From contig CAVSLA010000005.1 of NCBI GenBank assembly GCA_963728825.1, positions 62,001-126,000 of the forward strand: a DNA stretch of 64,000 nt. Direction: 5' to 3'. Positions 25,034-34,208 of the stretch are shown here, piece by piece; positions within the stretch are counted from its first letter, which is position 1; each line of letters starts with the position of its first letter. The notes beneath the pieces are model-generated. The model had not been told where the DNA came from and ran no database searches. It saw only the letters and a program-made list of their open reading frames with translations. The position numbers and the translations under genes were made by a program. The stretch is from CAVREM01 sp963728825. GTDB lineage: Bacteria > Acidobacteriota > Vicinamibacteria > Vicinamibacterales > CAVVIG01.

Positions 25034-26290
25034 ATGCTCAAAGTGGTTCGCTCGTGGAAATCGCTCCGGTCCCGGTTCCTGTTGATCCTGGCGGTGATCG
25101 GTCCCGGGTTCATCGCCGGCGAGGGCGGCAACGATGCCGGCGGCATCTGGACCTATTCGGTGGCGGGCGCGCAGTTCGGCTACTCGCTGCTGTGGGCGAT
25201 GATCCCCGCGACCGCGGCGCTGATCGTCGTGCAGGAGATGGCGGCGCGGATGGGCGCGGTCACCGGCAAAGGCCTGAGCGATCTGATCCGCGAGGAGTTC
25301 GGCTTCCGCATCACGTTCTTCCTGATGATCGCCCTGGTCGTCACGAACTTCGCCAACGTGATGGCCGAGTTCGCGGGCGTGGCGAGCAGCCTCGAGCTGT
25401 TCGGCATCTCGCGTTATATCGTCGTGCCGATCGCCGCGGCCGCGGTCTGGGTGCTGGTCGTCCAGGGAACCTACGGCACGGTCGAGAAAATCTTCCTGAC
25501 GGCGTCGGCCTTCTACGTCTGCTACATCGTCGCCGGGCTGCTGGCTGGTCCGGACTGGTTGGCGGCGGCGCGCGCCACCTTCTCGCGGCCGGCCGCGACC
25601 GGCATCCGCAACTACGGCTACCTCTACATGCTGATCGGCCTGGTCGGCACGACGATCTCGCCCTGGATGCAGTTCTACCTGCAGGCGTCGGTGGTCGAAA
25701 AGGGCGTGACCGTCCGCCAGTACCGCGCCTCGCGCTGGGACGTGATTCTCGGATCGATCTTCGCCGCGATCGTCGCCTGGTTCATCATCGTGGCCTGCGC
25801 CGCGACGCTGCACGAGGCCGGCATCACCACGATCAACAGCGCCGCGGACGCGGCGCTCGCGCTCAGACCGCTGGCCGGCGATTACGCCTACCTGCTGTTC
25901 GCCGCCGGACTGCTGAATGCCTCGCTGTTCGCCGCCACGGTCCTGCCGATTACGACGGCGTATACGGTGTGCGAGGGGCTGGGATTCGAGTCGGGCCTCG
26001 ACAAGAAATTCCACGAAGCGCCGGCGTTCTACTGGCTGTACACGCTGCTGATCGTCACCGGCGCCGGCGTGCTGCTGGTACCGGAGTTCCCGATGACGCA
26101 CATGATGGTGTTGTCGCAGGTCGTGAACGGCGTCGTCCTGCCGTTCGTGCTGATCTTCATGCTGATGCTGACCAACGATCGCGAGCTGATGGGCAACTAC
26201 GTCAACACGCGCGGCTTCAATATCGTGGCCTGGACGACCGTGGTGGTGATGATTGGCCTGACGCTGGCCATGCTGGCGACACAGCTCTGA
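25034..26290 (+). CDS. Nramp-related divalent metal transporter
   Basis: A 418-residue inner-membrane protein with about 11 helices. TM1 reads VIGPGFIAGEGGNDAGGIWTYS, so the DPGN metal motif of true Nramp proteins is replaced by GGNDAGG. In TM6 the usual A/M-P-H motif is replaced by GTTISPWMQFYL. Both changes are reported for Nramp-related magnesium transporters (NRMT), so Mg2+ rather than Mn2+/Fe2+ is a reasonable guess. The upstream partner is an MgtE-N/CBS protein without its own channel, which supports a Mg2+ role. Both genes are 14 bp apart and form one operon. Confidence 0.85.
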   Translation: MLKVVRSWKSLRSRFLLILAVIGPGFIAGEGGNDAGGIWTYSVAGAQFGYSLLWAMIPATAALIVVQEMAARMGAVTGKGLSDLIREEFGFRITFFLMIALVVTNFANVMAEFAGVASSLELFGISRYIVVPIAAAAVWVLVVQGTYGTVEKIFLTASAFYVCYIVAGLLAGPDWLAAARATFSRPAATGIRNYGYLYMLIGLVGTTISPWMQFYLQASVVEKGVTVRQYRASRWDVILGSIFAAIVAWFIIVACAATLHEAGITTINSAADAALALRPLAGDYAYLLFAAGLLNASLFAATVLPITTAYTVCEGLGFESGLDKKFHEAPAFYWLYTLLIVTGAGVLLVPEFPMTHMMVLSQVVNGVVLPFVLIFMLMLTNDRELMGNYVNTRGFNIVAWTTVVVMIGLTLAMLATQL

Positions 26291-26385
26291 ATCGCGAGAG
26301 TTCGTGAATTGGCGAGTTGGAGAATTAGTGAATGATATGACTCACCAATTCTCCAATTCACCAACTCACCAATTTCACTGTTCAG
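26291..26385. repeat. Inverted 8-bp (CACCAATT-type) repeat arrays between convergent genes
   Basis: The first half (26296-26335) holds units like GAATTGGC, GAGTTGGA, GAATTAGT; the second half (26341-26376) holds CACCAATT, CTCCAATT, CACCAACT, CACCAATT. The halves are reverse complements, so a long hairpin can form around ATGATATGA. It lies exactly between the stops of the convergent transporter and boxB and may end both transcripts. Confidence 0.75.
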
Positions 26386-27793
26386 TCCTGACGTATTCGA
26401 AATCGACCGGCAGCTGGTTGACGCCGCGCCGCGGCGGCGCGATGTAGTTGGCGAACTTGCCCCGTTCGTAGACCGGCGAGGCCATGATGCTCAGCAAATA
26501 CTCGCGGTCCTGGTCTGACGGCAGCCACTCGTGCTTGCGGCGCTGCCACTCCTCGTCGGAGAGCGGCCGGCCATCGGGATCGAAGCGGAAGGTGGCGTAC
26601 ATGCCGATCCCGCGATTGAACTTTCGATCCGGCAGGCGGAGCCGCTGCGACACGCCGTAGCGCTCGAGGATGCGGTTCCACCGTTCGACCCCCGCCGCGC
26701 AGTCACCGACGTACCAGTCGCGCAGCACCTCGTTCATGGCGTTGCGCATCAGCACTTCCTTGGTGACCGGCCGGCCGCTCTCGAAGAACTCCATGTTGTA
26801 GATCGCGTCCCGGACGACGTGATCGTCGAAGGTCTCTTCCTTGGCGCGGCCTTTCAGGCCGTTGGCGAAATAGGCGGCCGCGTTGCTCGACACTTCGCCG
26901 CCGTGCAGGTCGACGCTGAGACTGAACCACTGGTTCAGATGCTTCTGGATCGTCGCCAGGTCGATGCCGCCGAGACGCCGCACATCCTCGGAGAAGCCCG
27001 CCTCGCGCATCAGCTGACAGGTGCGCTCGAGAATCCGCGACACGCCGGTCTCGCCGACGAACATGTGATGCGCCTCTTCGGTGAGCATGAAGCGGGTCGT
27101 CCGCGACAGCGGGTCGAGCGAGCTCTCCGACAGCGACATCAGCTGCGACTTGCCGTCGCGATCCGTGAACATCGTGAACATGAAGAAGTCGAGCCAGTTG
27201 TCGATCGGCTCGTTGAAGGCGTCGAGAATCCGCGGCTTGTCGCGGTTGCCGCTCTGGCGATCGAGCAGTTCCTCGGCCTCGTCGCGGCCGTCGCGGCCGA
27301 AGTACGAGTGCAGGAGGTAGACCATCGCCCACAGGTGACGCCCTTCCTCGACGTTCACCTGAAACAGGTTCCGGAGGTCGTAGAGGCTGGGACAGCGCTG
27401 GCCGAGCCAGCGCTGCTGCTCGACGCTCGCCGGCTCGGTGTCGCCCTGCGTGACGATCAGGCGCCGGAGCTGGTTGCGGAACTCGCCGGGCACTTCCTGC
27501 CACACCGGCTGACCCAGGAAATCACCGAACCCGATCCGGCGATCCTGGACGGGATCGGCCAGGAAAATTCCCCACCGGTATTCCGGCAGCTTGACGTACT
27601 CGAAGTGCGCCCAGCCGTCCGGATCGACGCTGACCGCGGTGCGCACGTAGACCTGGTGATAGTCCTGGAAGCCCTGCGGCCCCATGTCGCGCCACCACTG
27701 CAGGTACTTCGGCTGCCAGTGCTCGAGCGCGCGCTGCAGCCGCTTGTTGCCGGACAGGTCGACGTTGTTCGGAATTCTGTCAGCGGAGATCAT
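26375..27793 (-). CDS. boxB: Benzoyl-CoA 2,3-epoxidase subunit B
   Basis: A 472-residue di-iron oxygenase, the length expected for BoxB. It epoxidises benzoyl-CoA to 2,3-epoxybenzoyl-CoA with O2 and electrons from BoxA. Conserved sections include NNVDLSGNKRLQRALEHWQP, VNVEEGRHLWAMVYLL with its E-x2-H ligands, LTEEAHHMFVGETGVSRILERT (second E-x2-H), and the C-terminal PPRRGVNQLPVDFEYVRTE. The start ATG overlaps the boxC stop (ATGA), so boxC and boxB are co-translated. No boxA reductase gene is seen here. Confidence 0.93.
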   Translation of the reverse strand: MISADRIPNNVDLSGNKRLQRALEHWQPKYLQWWRDMGPQGFQDYHQVYVRTAVSVDPDGWAHFEYVKLPEYRWGIFLADPVQDRRIGFGDFLGQPVWQEVPGEFRNQLRRLIVTQGDTEPASVEQQRWLGQRCPSLYDLRNLFQVNVEEGRHLWAMVYLLHSYFGRDGRDEAEELLDRQSGNRDKPRILDAFNEPIDNWLDFFMFTMFTDRDGKSQLMSLSESSLDPLSRTTRFMLTEEAHHMFVGETGVSRILERTCQLMREAGFSEDVRRLGGIDLATIQKHLNQWFSLSVDLHGGEVSSNAAAYFANGLKGRAKEETFDDHVVRDAIYNMEFFESGRPVTKEVLMRNAMNEVLRDWYVGDCAAGVERWNRILERYGVSQRLRLPDRKFNRGIGMYATFRFDPDGRPLSDEEWQRRKHEWLPSDQDREYLLSIMASPVYERGKFANYIAPPRRGVNQLPVDFEYVRTEQ

Positions 27794-29453
27794 GTTCTCT
27801 TCCAGTCGAATTCAGGTCGGCCCTGCTGTCCGTAGGCCTGCAGGGCGCCTTTTTCGCCGACCGCGTTCGGACGCTGAAAAATCCAGTTCTGCCAGGCGGT
27901 CAGACGTCCGAAGATCTTGGTCTCCATCGTCTCGGGGCCGGCAAAGCGCAGGTTGGCTTCGAGCCCGGTCAGGGCATCCGGTGAGAACGCCGCGCGTGCT
28001 TCGATGGCGAGCCGGACCTCGTCTTCCCAATCGATATCGTCCGGGGCGAAGGTCACCAATCCGGCCTCGTCGGCATCCGCCGCGCTGAACGGCTCGCTGC
28101 GCTGCAGGAGCATGGCTACCTTGTCCGCATCGCCGAGGAACCTGGATCTGCAGTCTGGACAGGCCGTTGCTCATCGGCAGCAGCCCGCCGTTCATCGGTG
28201 ACAGCCAGACGAAGTTGTCGCGCTCGGGATCGTCGAGCATGTACGAACGATCGGCGGCAAGCGCCAGCTCGAACAGCGACCCGGCGAACGCGGAGCCAGG
28301 GTCGATCAACGCGAAGAAGGTCCGCGACGTCAGATCGAGTCGTTTCAGCGTCCGCTTGATCAGCAGCGTGATCTCGCGGATCAGCCAGTGAGATTGATTC
28401 GCCGCCAGCGTGCGATCGACCGCCAGGACCGCCTCGGAGTCGCCTTCGGTTCTGATCACGATGGTGCCGATCTGCGGCTCGTTGACGCGCAGACGCAGCA
28501 GCGCATCGTCCAGCTCGCGGAACGCGCGGAGCGGCCAGAATTGATCGCCGGCCTTGACGATGGCGTCTGGGGTGTCGGGCTGCGGCCCGGTGGGAGCGTG
28601 GACAGTCAACTCGGCGGTCCGCTTGTCCCGATGGAAGGTCAGTGAAACGGCGGAGTAGGTGATGGCGGTGTCACTGACCGTCGGATCGAGCGGCCCGAGC
28701 CGGATCCCAGGACCGGGCGTCCCCGCAGCGGGTGTGGCCAGCTGGCTGGCCCGCGCGCGGACCGCTTCGTCGAACTGACTGGTCGGATACACCGCGTCGA
28801 CCAGCCGCCAGGCCACCGCGCGTTTGCCTTTCACGCCCTCGACCAGCGTGCTGAAGAAGTCGGCGATGTCGCGGCGGACTCGCCGCTTGTCGACGACCCG
28901 GGTCAATCCACCCGTGCCGGGCAACACGCCGAGCAGGGGCGCTTCAGGCAGGCTCACCGCCGAGTTGCCGTCGTCGACGAGGATGATCTCGTCGCAGGCG
29001 AGGGCCAGCTCATAGCCGCCGCCGGCGCAGATGCCGTTGAGCGCGGCAATGAAGCTGATGCCGGAGTGCTCGCTGGCATCCTCGATGGCGAGCCGGGTCT
29101 CGTTGGTGAACTTGCAGAAGTTCACCTTCCAGCCGTGGCTCGATTCGCGGAGCATCATGATGTTCGCGCCGGCGCAGAAGATCCGCTCTTTGAGGCTGGT
29201 CGATCACCACGACTCGGGTTTCCGGATGCTCGAAGCGAATCCGCTGCAGCGCGTCGGCCAGCTCGATATCGACGCCGAGATCGTAGGAATTCAGCTTGAG
29301 ACGGTAAGCGGCCGACAACCCGGCGTCTTCCTGCACGTCCATCGACAGCGTGGCGATCGGGCCGTCGAACTGCAGCCGCCAATGTTGGTACTGGTCGGGG
29401 TGCGTTTCGAACGCGACAGGTGAGGGGTCCGGGGCGTGAAGACGATCGGTCAT
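27790..29453 (-). CDS. boxC: Benzoyl-CoA-dihydrodiol lyase, two frameshifts
   Basis: BoxC opens the ring of 2,3-epoxybenzoyl-CoA by hydrolysis, giving 3,4-dehydroadipyl-CoA semialdehyde and formate. The reading covers about 554 residues, the usual BoxC length, but in three frames. The N-part (SYDLGVDIELADALQRIRF) shifts near 29201 into SLKERIFCAGANIMM and NFCKFTNETRLAIEDASEHSG with ALNGICAGGGYELALACDEI, the crotonase oxyanion region. A second shift near 28143 leads to FLGDADKVAMLLQRSEPF and the end AWQNWIFQRPNAVGEKGAL. All family motifs remain and no extra stops accumulate, so consensus errors are likely. It is divergent from the TetR gene with an operator between. Confidence 0.85.
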
Positions 29454-29463
29454 AGTTGTTGAA

Positions 29464-29479
29464 TTGAACGCCCGTTCAA
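29464..29479. promoter_or_regulatory. Perfect palindromic TetR-type operator
   Basis: TTGAACG-cc-CGTTCAA is a perfect 7-2-7 palindrome, the GAACGnnCGTTC form typical for TetR/AcrR-family operators. It lies in the 40-bp gap between divergent boxC and the TetR gene and overlaps where both promoters must be. The TetR protein is the obvious binder. Confidence 0.65.
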
Positions 29480-29493
29480 ACTAACTTTAGAGG

Positions 29494-30148
29494 GTGGCTT
29501 CGAGCGAGTCAACACCGGAACAGCCGGCGCGGGGGACGAAGCTCGGCCGGAAGCGGCGGGCGGCACGGGCGGCCAAGACACCGGGCGGGACTCGCGTCGA
29601 GATCCTGAAGTCCGCGGCGGCCGCATTCCGCCGGCTCGGCTACCACGGCGCGACGGTCGAGGAGATCGCCGCCGCGCTGCACATGAAGAAGGGCAATCTC
29701 TATTACTACTTCCGCAACAAGGAAGAGATCCTCTTCGCCTGCCATCAATATTCGCTCGATCGCCTGCTGACGATCCTCGACGACATCGAGCGGAGCGGTC
29801 TGCCGCCGGAACAGAAGCTGCGGCGCCTGATCGGGTCGTTCGTTCACACGATTCTCGACGAACTGCACGGCACGGCGCTCGTTTCTCGATCTGGAAGCGC
29901 TGTCGCCGGCTCACCTCCGAACCGTGATCACCCGCCGCGATCGGTTCGACAAGGGCATGCGGGAAGTGTTGAAGGAAGGCATCCGTTCGGGAACGTTCAT
30001 CTACGCGGACGCGAAGCTGCTGTCGTTCGCGATCCTCGGCGCGGTGAACTGGATCCCCAGGTGGTACAGTCCCGACGGACCGTCGACATCGGAGGAGATT
30101 GCCGAGCGCTTCGCCGACTATCTGATCGCCGGCCTGCGGCGCCGCTGA
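29494..30148 (+). CDS. TetR/AcrR-family regulator of the box genes, one frameshift
   Basis: A TetR repressor of about 217 residues. The DNA-binding part is intact: ILKSAAAAFRRLGYHGATVEEIAAALHMKKGNLYYYFRNKEEI (residues about 36-78), with the helix-turn-helix and the tell-tale YYYF. Near 29880 an extra G shifts the frame from LHGTAL to FLDLEALSPAHLRTV, continuing ITRRDRFDKGMREVLKEGIRSG and ending ADYLIAGLRRR. The C-terminal half is the ligand domain; FadR- or PaaR-like acyl-CoA sensing is likely given the gene's position between boxC and the ligase. The GTG start at 29494 has only a weak ribosome site. Confidence 0.8.
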
Positions 30149-30151
30149 CCA

Positions 30152-31753
30152 CTACGTCTTCGCCCTGCAAGTCGCGCAGGCGGAATCTCTGAATCTTTCC
30201 GGTCGGCGTCTTGGGCAGCTCCGGCGAGGAACTCGACCCACCGCGGCCGTTTGTATTCGGCAAGCCGTTCGCGGACGAACTGCTGCAACTCCGCTGCGAG
30301 CGCGGCGGTCTGCGGCGATTCCTGCGCTTCAGCACCACATACGCTGCCGGCTTGGTCAGCCCGTCGCGATCATCGCGTCCGACCACGCCACATTCCTGAA
30401 CCGCCTCGTGCTCGATCAGCGCGTTTTCAACCTCGATCGGACTGACCCACAGACCGCCGACTTTCAGCATGTCGTCGGAACGCCCCGCGTACTGGAAGTA
30501 GCCGTCGCGATCCTGCGAGTACTTGTCGCCGGTACGGAGCCAATCCCCCTGAATGGTGCTGCTTCGATTTCTCGTGCTGGTTCCAGTAGCAGGCGCAGGT
30601 CGAATCGCCGCTGACCCAGAGATTGCCGATCTCGCCCGCAGCGACCGGCGCGCCGGCGTCGTCGAGAATACGCGCCTGCGTAGCCGCGAACCACCGTGCC
30701 GCTCGTACCCGGACGGCTGCGGCCCGGGTGGTTCGAGATGAACATATGCAACGCCTCGGTCGAGCCGATGCCGTCGATGATCTCGATGCCGAACCGCTTG
30801 CGAAAGCGTTCGTAGATCGCCGGCGGGAGCGCCTCGCCCGCCGACACCGCCAGCCGGACCGATGAGAGATCGAACGACCCCTCGTGAGAAAGGAGCATCG
30901 CGTAGCCGGTCGGAACCGAGAAAAAGAGCGTCGGACGATGGCGTTCGATGGTGGCGTAGACGTGGGCCGGCTGCGGCGGCCCGGGCCACAGGATGCTCGT
31001 GGCACCGACTGCGAGGGGAAAGTAGCCGGCGTTGCCGAGCCCGTACGCAAAAAACAACTTCGCCACGCTGAAGCAGCGATCGTCCGCATTGATGCCGAGC
31101 ACTCCTTTCGCAAAGAGCTCCGCGCAGACGACCATGTCATGCTGCAGATGGACACAGGCTTTCGGCGTGCCGGTGCTGCCCGACGAATACAGCCAGAAGG
31201 CCGGCGCATCACGGCTGAGCGGTTGAGCAGCGACCTCGCTCGCCCCCTGTTCGAGCAGCGGCTCGAACGCGTGCACGGTCGCGCCCGTTCCAGAGAACGT
31301 GCCGCCGCCGACGATGAGAACATGGTGGAGCGGCGGCACGGTCGGTCTGGGGAATCTTCTCGAGCTCGGGGAGGAGCTCGCGGCTGACGACCAGGACGCG
31401 CGCGGCAGAGTCGTTCAGCACGTGGCGCAGGTCGGGCGCTTTCCACAATGTATTGGTCGGCACCGGGCACCGCGCCGATTCGCAACGCTCCGAAAAAGCA
31501 GACCGGGAACGCCGGGCCGTCGAGCAGCAGCAGGACGACACGTTCCTCGGGCCGGACGCCGAGTCCGTCTCTCAAGACCGAGCTGAAACGGTTGACGCGA
31601 GCGTGCAGGTCCGCGTAGGTGATTTGCTCGTCGCCGCACTCGATCGCGACCTTGGCGCCTCGTCCCGCCGGCGACGTGGCGGTCGACGAAATACTCGGCG
31701 GCATTGAAGACGTCGGGGACGCCGAGTTGCGCCGCCGTGAGCGCTGACGCCAT
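30152..31753 (-). CDS. Benzoate-CoA ligase, multiple frameshifts
   Basis: ATP-dependent ligase turning benzoate into benzoyl-CoA, the entry step to the box pathway. Read across frames it gives FNAAEYFVDRHVAGG, AKVAIECGDEQITYADLHAR, the AMP motif WLYSSGSTGTPKACVHLQHD, DRCFSVAKLFFAYGLGNAGYF, the adenylate motif GIGSTEALHMFISN, GDWLRTGDKYSQDRDGYFQYAGRSDDMLKVGG and PKTPTGKIQRFRLR with the catalytic lysine. At least five shifts (about 31660, 31460, 31350, 30690, 30560, possibly one after 30300) break the frame. Overall length, about 530 codons, fits the BadA/BclA family. Its end converges on the TetR gene. Exact 3' end is uncertain. Confidence 0.8.
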
Positions 31754-31760
31754 CGGCCGA

Positions 31761-31766
31761 TATAAT
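31761..31766 (+). promoter_or_regulatory. Possible -10 element ahead of lipA
   Basis: A perfect TATAAT lies about 100 bp before lipA, just outside the divergent ligase start. No convincing -35 hexamer is seen at 16-18 bp, and the same box read backwards could serve the ligase. It is followed by a 9-bp GC hairpin at 31839-31862. Confidence 0.3.
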
Positions 31767-31838
31767 TGATCAGAAGGCGCCTGCGGCCATGCGGAGCCGA
31801 GGATGGACAGATCCGAGGCGACGCATCACCGTAAGCGC

Positions 31839-31862
31839 GCGGCGGGGGTGGGGCCCCGCCGC
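31839..31862 (+). promoter_or_regulatory. GC-rich hairpin in the lipA leader
   Basis: GCGGCGGGG and CCCCGCCGC form a perfect 9-bp stem around the loop GTGGGG, ending 2 nt before the first possible lipA start codon. If transcribed it could cover or attenuate the ribosome-binding region. No T-tract follows, so it is not a classical terminator. Confidence 0.4.
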
Positions 31863-31864
31863 AA

Positions 31865-32792
31865 GTGAAAGCAAGTGAAACAAAGATGCGGGTGATTCCT
31901 CTTTCCGTCGCGCGACCGCGCGAACCGAAGCCCGACTGGCTGAAAGTGCGGGCGCCCGGGTCGCCGAGCTATCTGCGGCTGAAGGGCGTGATGCGCGAGC
32001 TCGGCCTGCACACGGTGTGCGAGGAGGCGCGCTGCCCGAACATCGGCGAGTGCTGGAACCACGGTACCGCGACGTTCATGATCCTCGGCGACGTGTGCAC
32101 GCGGGCCTGTTCATATTGCGCGGTTGCCCACGGCCGGCCGGGAGCCGTGGACACCGCCGAGCCCGGCCGCGTGGCCAATGCCATCGCCACGCTCGGCCTC
32201 CAGTACGTCGTCATCACCTCGGTGGATCGTGACGATCTGGCCGACGGTGGCGCGTCGATCTTCGCGGCGACGATTCGTGAAACCCGCGCCCGCGTCGCCG
32301 ACTGCCGGATCGAGGTGCTGATTCCAGATTTTCAGGGGGACGCTAAGGCGCTTCGTGCCGTGCTCGATGCGGGACCGGACGTGCTCAACCACAACACCGA
32401 GACCGTGCCGCGGCTGTACCGCATGGCCCGGTCGGGCGGCCGCTACGCGCGCACTCTCGAGCTGCTCGAGCGCTCGCGTGGTTACGCACCGGACATTCCC
32501 ACCAAGTCCGGCCTGATGGTCGGTCTGGGCGAAGAGCGCGACGAGCTGATCGCGACCCTGCGCGATCTTCGGCAGCGTCGGTTGCGGGATTCTCACCATC
32601 GGCCAGTATCTCCGGCCGACCGAGGCGCACGCGCCGATGGTCCGCTACTACCACCCCGACGAATTCCGCGAACTGAAAGCGATCGCGCTCGACCTGGGCT
32701 TCGTCCACGTCGAGTCAGGGCCCCTGGTGCGCAGCTCCTACCACGCGCACGAGACGGCCGACGCATATCAATCCGCCGCGGCGGCTCGATAA
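31865..32792 (+). CDS. lipA: Lipoyl synthase, one frameshift
   Basis: A radical SAM enzyme that inserts two sulfurs into octanoyl groups on E2 and H proteins. The auxiliary cluster is C-x4-C-x5-C (CEEARCPNIGEC) and the radical SAM site is C-x3-C-x2-C (CTRACSYC). Further family parts are VITSVDRDDLADGGA, HNTETVPRLYR and KSGLMVGLGEERDEL. Near 32573 an extra C shifts the frame to SVGCGILTIGQYLRPTEAHAP, continuing RYYHPDEFRELK and the C-terminal RSSYHAHETAD, whose serine ligates the auxiliary cluster. Because this protein is usually needed for growth on respired carbon, the break is likely a base error. Starts at 31865 (GTG) or 31886 (ATG) are possible. It fits with the pyruvate dehydrogenase genes 9 kb away. 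Confidence 0.88.
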
Positions 32793-32796
32793 TTCA

Positions 32797-33003
32797 GCGC
32801 ACACCGGAGGGTACGGAGGACACGGATACGGGACACGGAGCCGCGGAGCCACGGAGGAAGCACGGAGAAGGCCGAGCGTGCGACCAACCCGCGAAGCGGG
32901 CCGGCTATGCCGGCCGCTGGTCGCACTCTTCTCCGTGTCGTCTCCGCGCCTTCGCGCCTCCGTGTCCCGTTCCGTAAGCTCCGTCTGCTCCGTGCGCGAC
33001 GGG
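32797..33003. repeat. CACGGAG short tandem repeat array with inverted halves
   Basis: The left half (about 32800-32875) has units GAGGGTACG, GAGGACACG, GATACGG, GACACGGAG, CCACGGAG, GCACGGAG. The right half (about 32928-33000) has the reverse complement: CTCCGTG, TCTCCGCGCC, CCTCCGTGTCCC, CTCCGTCTGCTCCGTG. Between them lies the palindrome GCGGGCCGGCTATGCCGGCCGC. The arms could pair into a long hairpin. It separates convergent lipA and the lipoprotein gene. Confidence 0.75.
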
Positions 33004-33004
33004 C

Positions 33005-34206
33005 TCACTCGATACGGAATGGCCGTGTCACGCTCTCCTGCTCCGCCGAGTCATCGACGCGCGAAAACTCATCGACTTCGAACGCGCGTCCGATGCGGTT
33101 GCCGGCCATGTCCTCGAGGATGGTCAGCGCCTGCAGGAAGTAGTCACCGCTGCGCCACGCCGCGGCCGGGACGAATTCCCAGCGGGTTTCCTGTGCGCTC
33201 ACGCGCTGTTCGCCTTGAAGGATCCGCCCGTTCGTATCCGCGACGCCCAAGGCGCGCTGCAGCAGGCCGTGATCGAGCGGCTCCGGAAAGGTCACCGACA
33301 GGGGATCGCGCGTGCCGGCGCGCGGCCGATCGACGCGCCACGTGTGCTGATCGAGCGGCCGCTCATCGGGTGGTCCGACCGTGAAGCGCCGCCGGAATTC
33401 CTCCTTGAGCGGCATTCCGTCGGCGTCGAGCCATTCGCGCGACACGATCAGCGTATAGGCGCGGCCAGCGACCAGCGACCGCCCCATCTCCTCGTTCGGC
33501 AGAATGCCGCGCTTCTGCCGGCCCGGATCGAAGAACACCGTGAAACGGGTGCGATCGCGGTTCCAGAATTCGGCGTCGAGGGGCAGGAACGGTTCACGGA
33601 CCTCCTCGCCCGATTCGTCGACGAGCCGAAGTAGCCGATGCCTCCCTTCAATCCCATCGGTGCCGAGAAATGAAGATAGAGGCGCAGCTGATTCTCTGGC
33701 ACGACCTCAGCGCTCGGGAAGACGCTGCTGACGATGGTGGTCGGCGTCAGATTCCTGCCCGGCAGACCGACGACCGAGCTCAGCGGCGCGGGCCGCCAGG
33801 CATCGGCCGCCGATGGCAGCTTCGACGGGTCGAACTGACGAGATAGCGGCGGCCGGCATCGAAACCGAACTCCGGCTTGAACACAATATCGCCGCGCTCG
33901 ACTGCGTAGCTGCCAATCACCGCGGGCAGAGCGGAATCAGCTGGAACCGACGACTCGTTTGGCGCGACAGTGACTCGCAGCGCCGCGGCCCACTGTTCGG
34001 AGGTCAAGTCCGTGGCGCGCGGCAGGTAGCGCGCCGGCACGCCGACGAGGCGGACTGTGGCTAGGTCGGGACGATTGCCGGCGGCGTCGAACTCGAATCT
34101 CCAGCGGCTTCGGCCCGCCGCCGAAGCCGCACGAGACGTCCAACACGTAGCAGGAAGAGGAAAGCGCCAGCGCCGAGGCAAACAGTGCGGTGGAGAAGAA
34201 CCGCAA
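33005..34206 (-). CDS. Lipoprotein with Ig-like (SbsA-type) domains, frameshifted
   Basis: An exported protein of about 400 residues, readable only across frames. A TTG start at 34206 precedes a lipoprotein signal (ALFASALALSSSCYV). Then come FEFDAAGNRPDLATVRLVGV, PAVIGSYAVERGDIVFKPEFGFDAGRRY, NQLRLYLHFSAPMGLKGG and FWNRDRTRFTVFFDPGRQKRGI, with PLSVTFPEPLDHGLLQRAL near the end and the terminus SVTRPFRIE. The phrase LHFSAPM and LSVTFPEPLD are typical of Big_5/SbsA-like Ig domains. At least three shifts are needed (about 34115, 33840, 33640). Function unknown; it probably sits on the outer membrane or in the periplasm. Confidence 0.6.
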
Positions 34207-34208
34207 TG

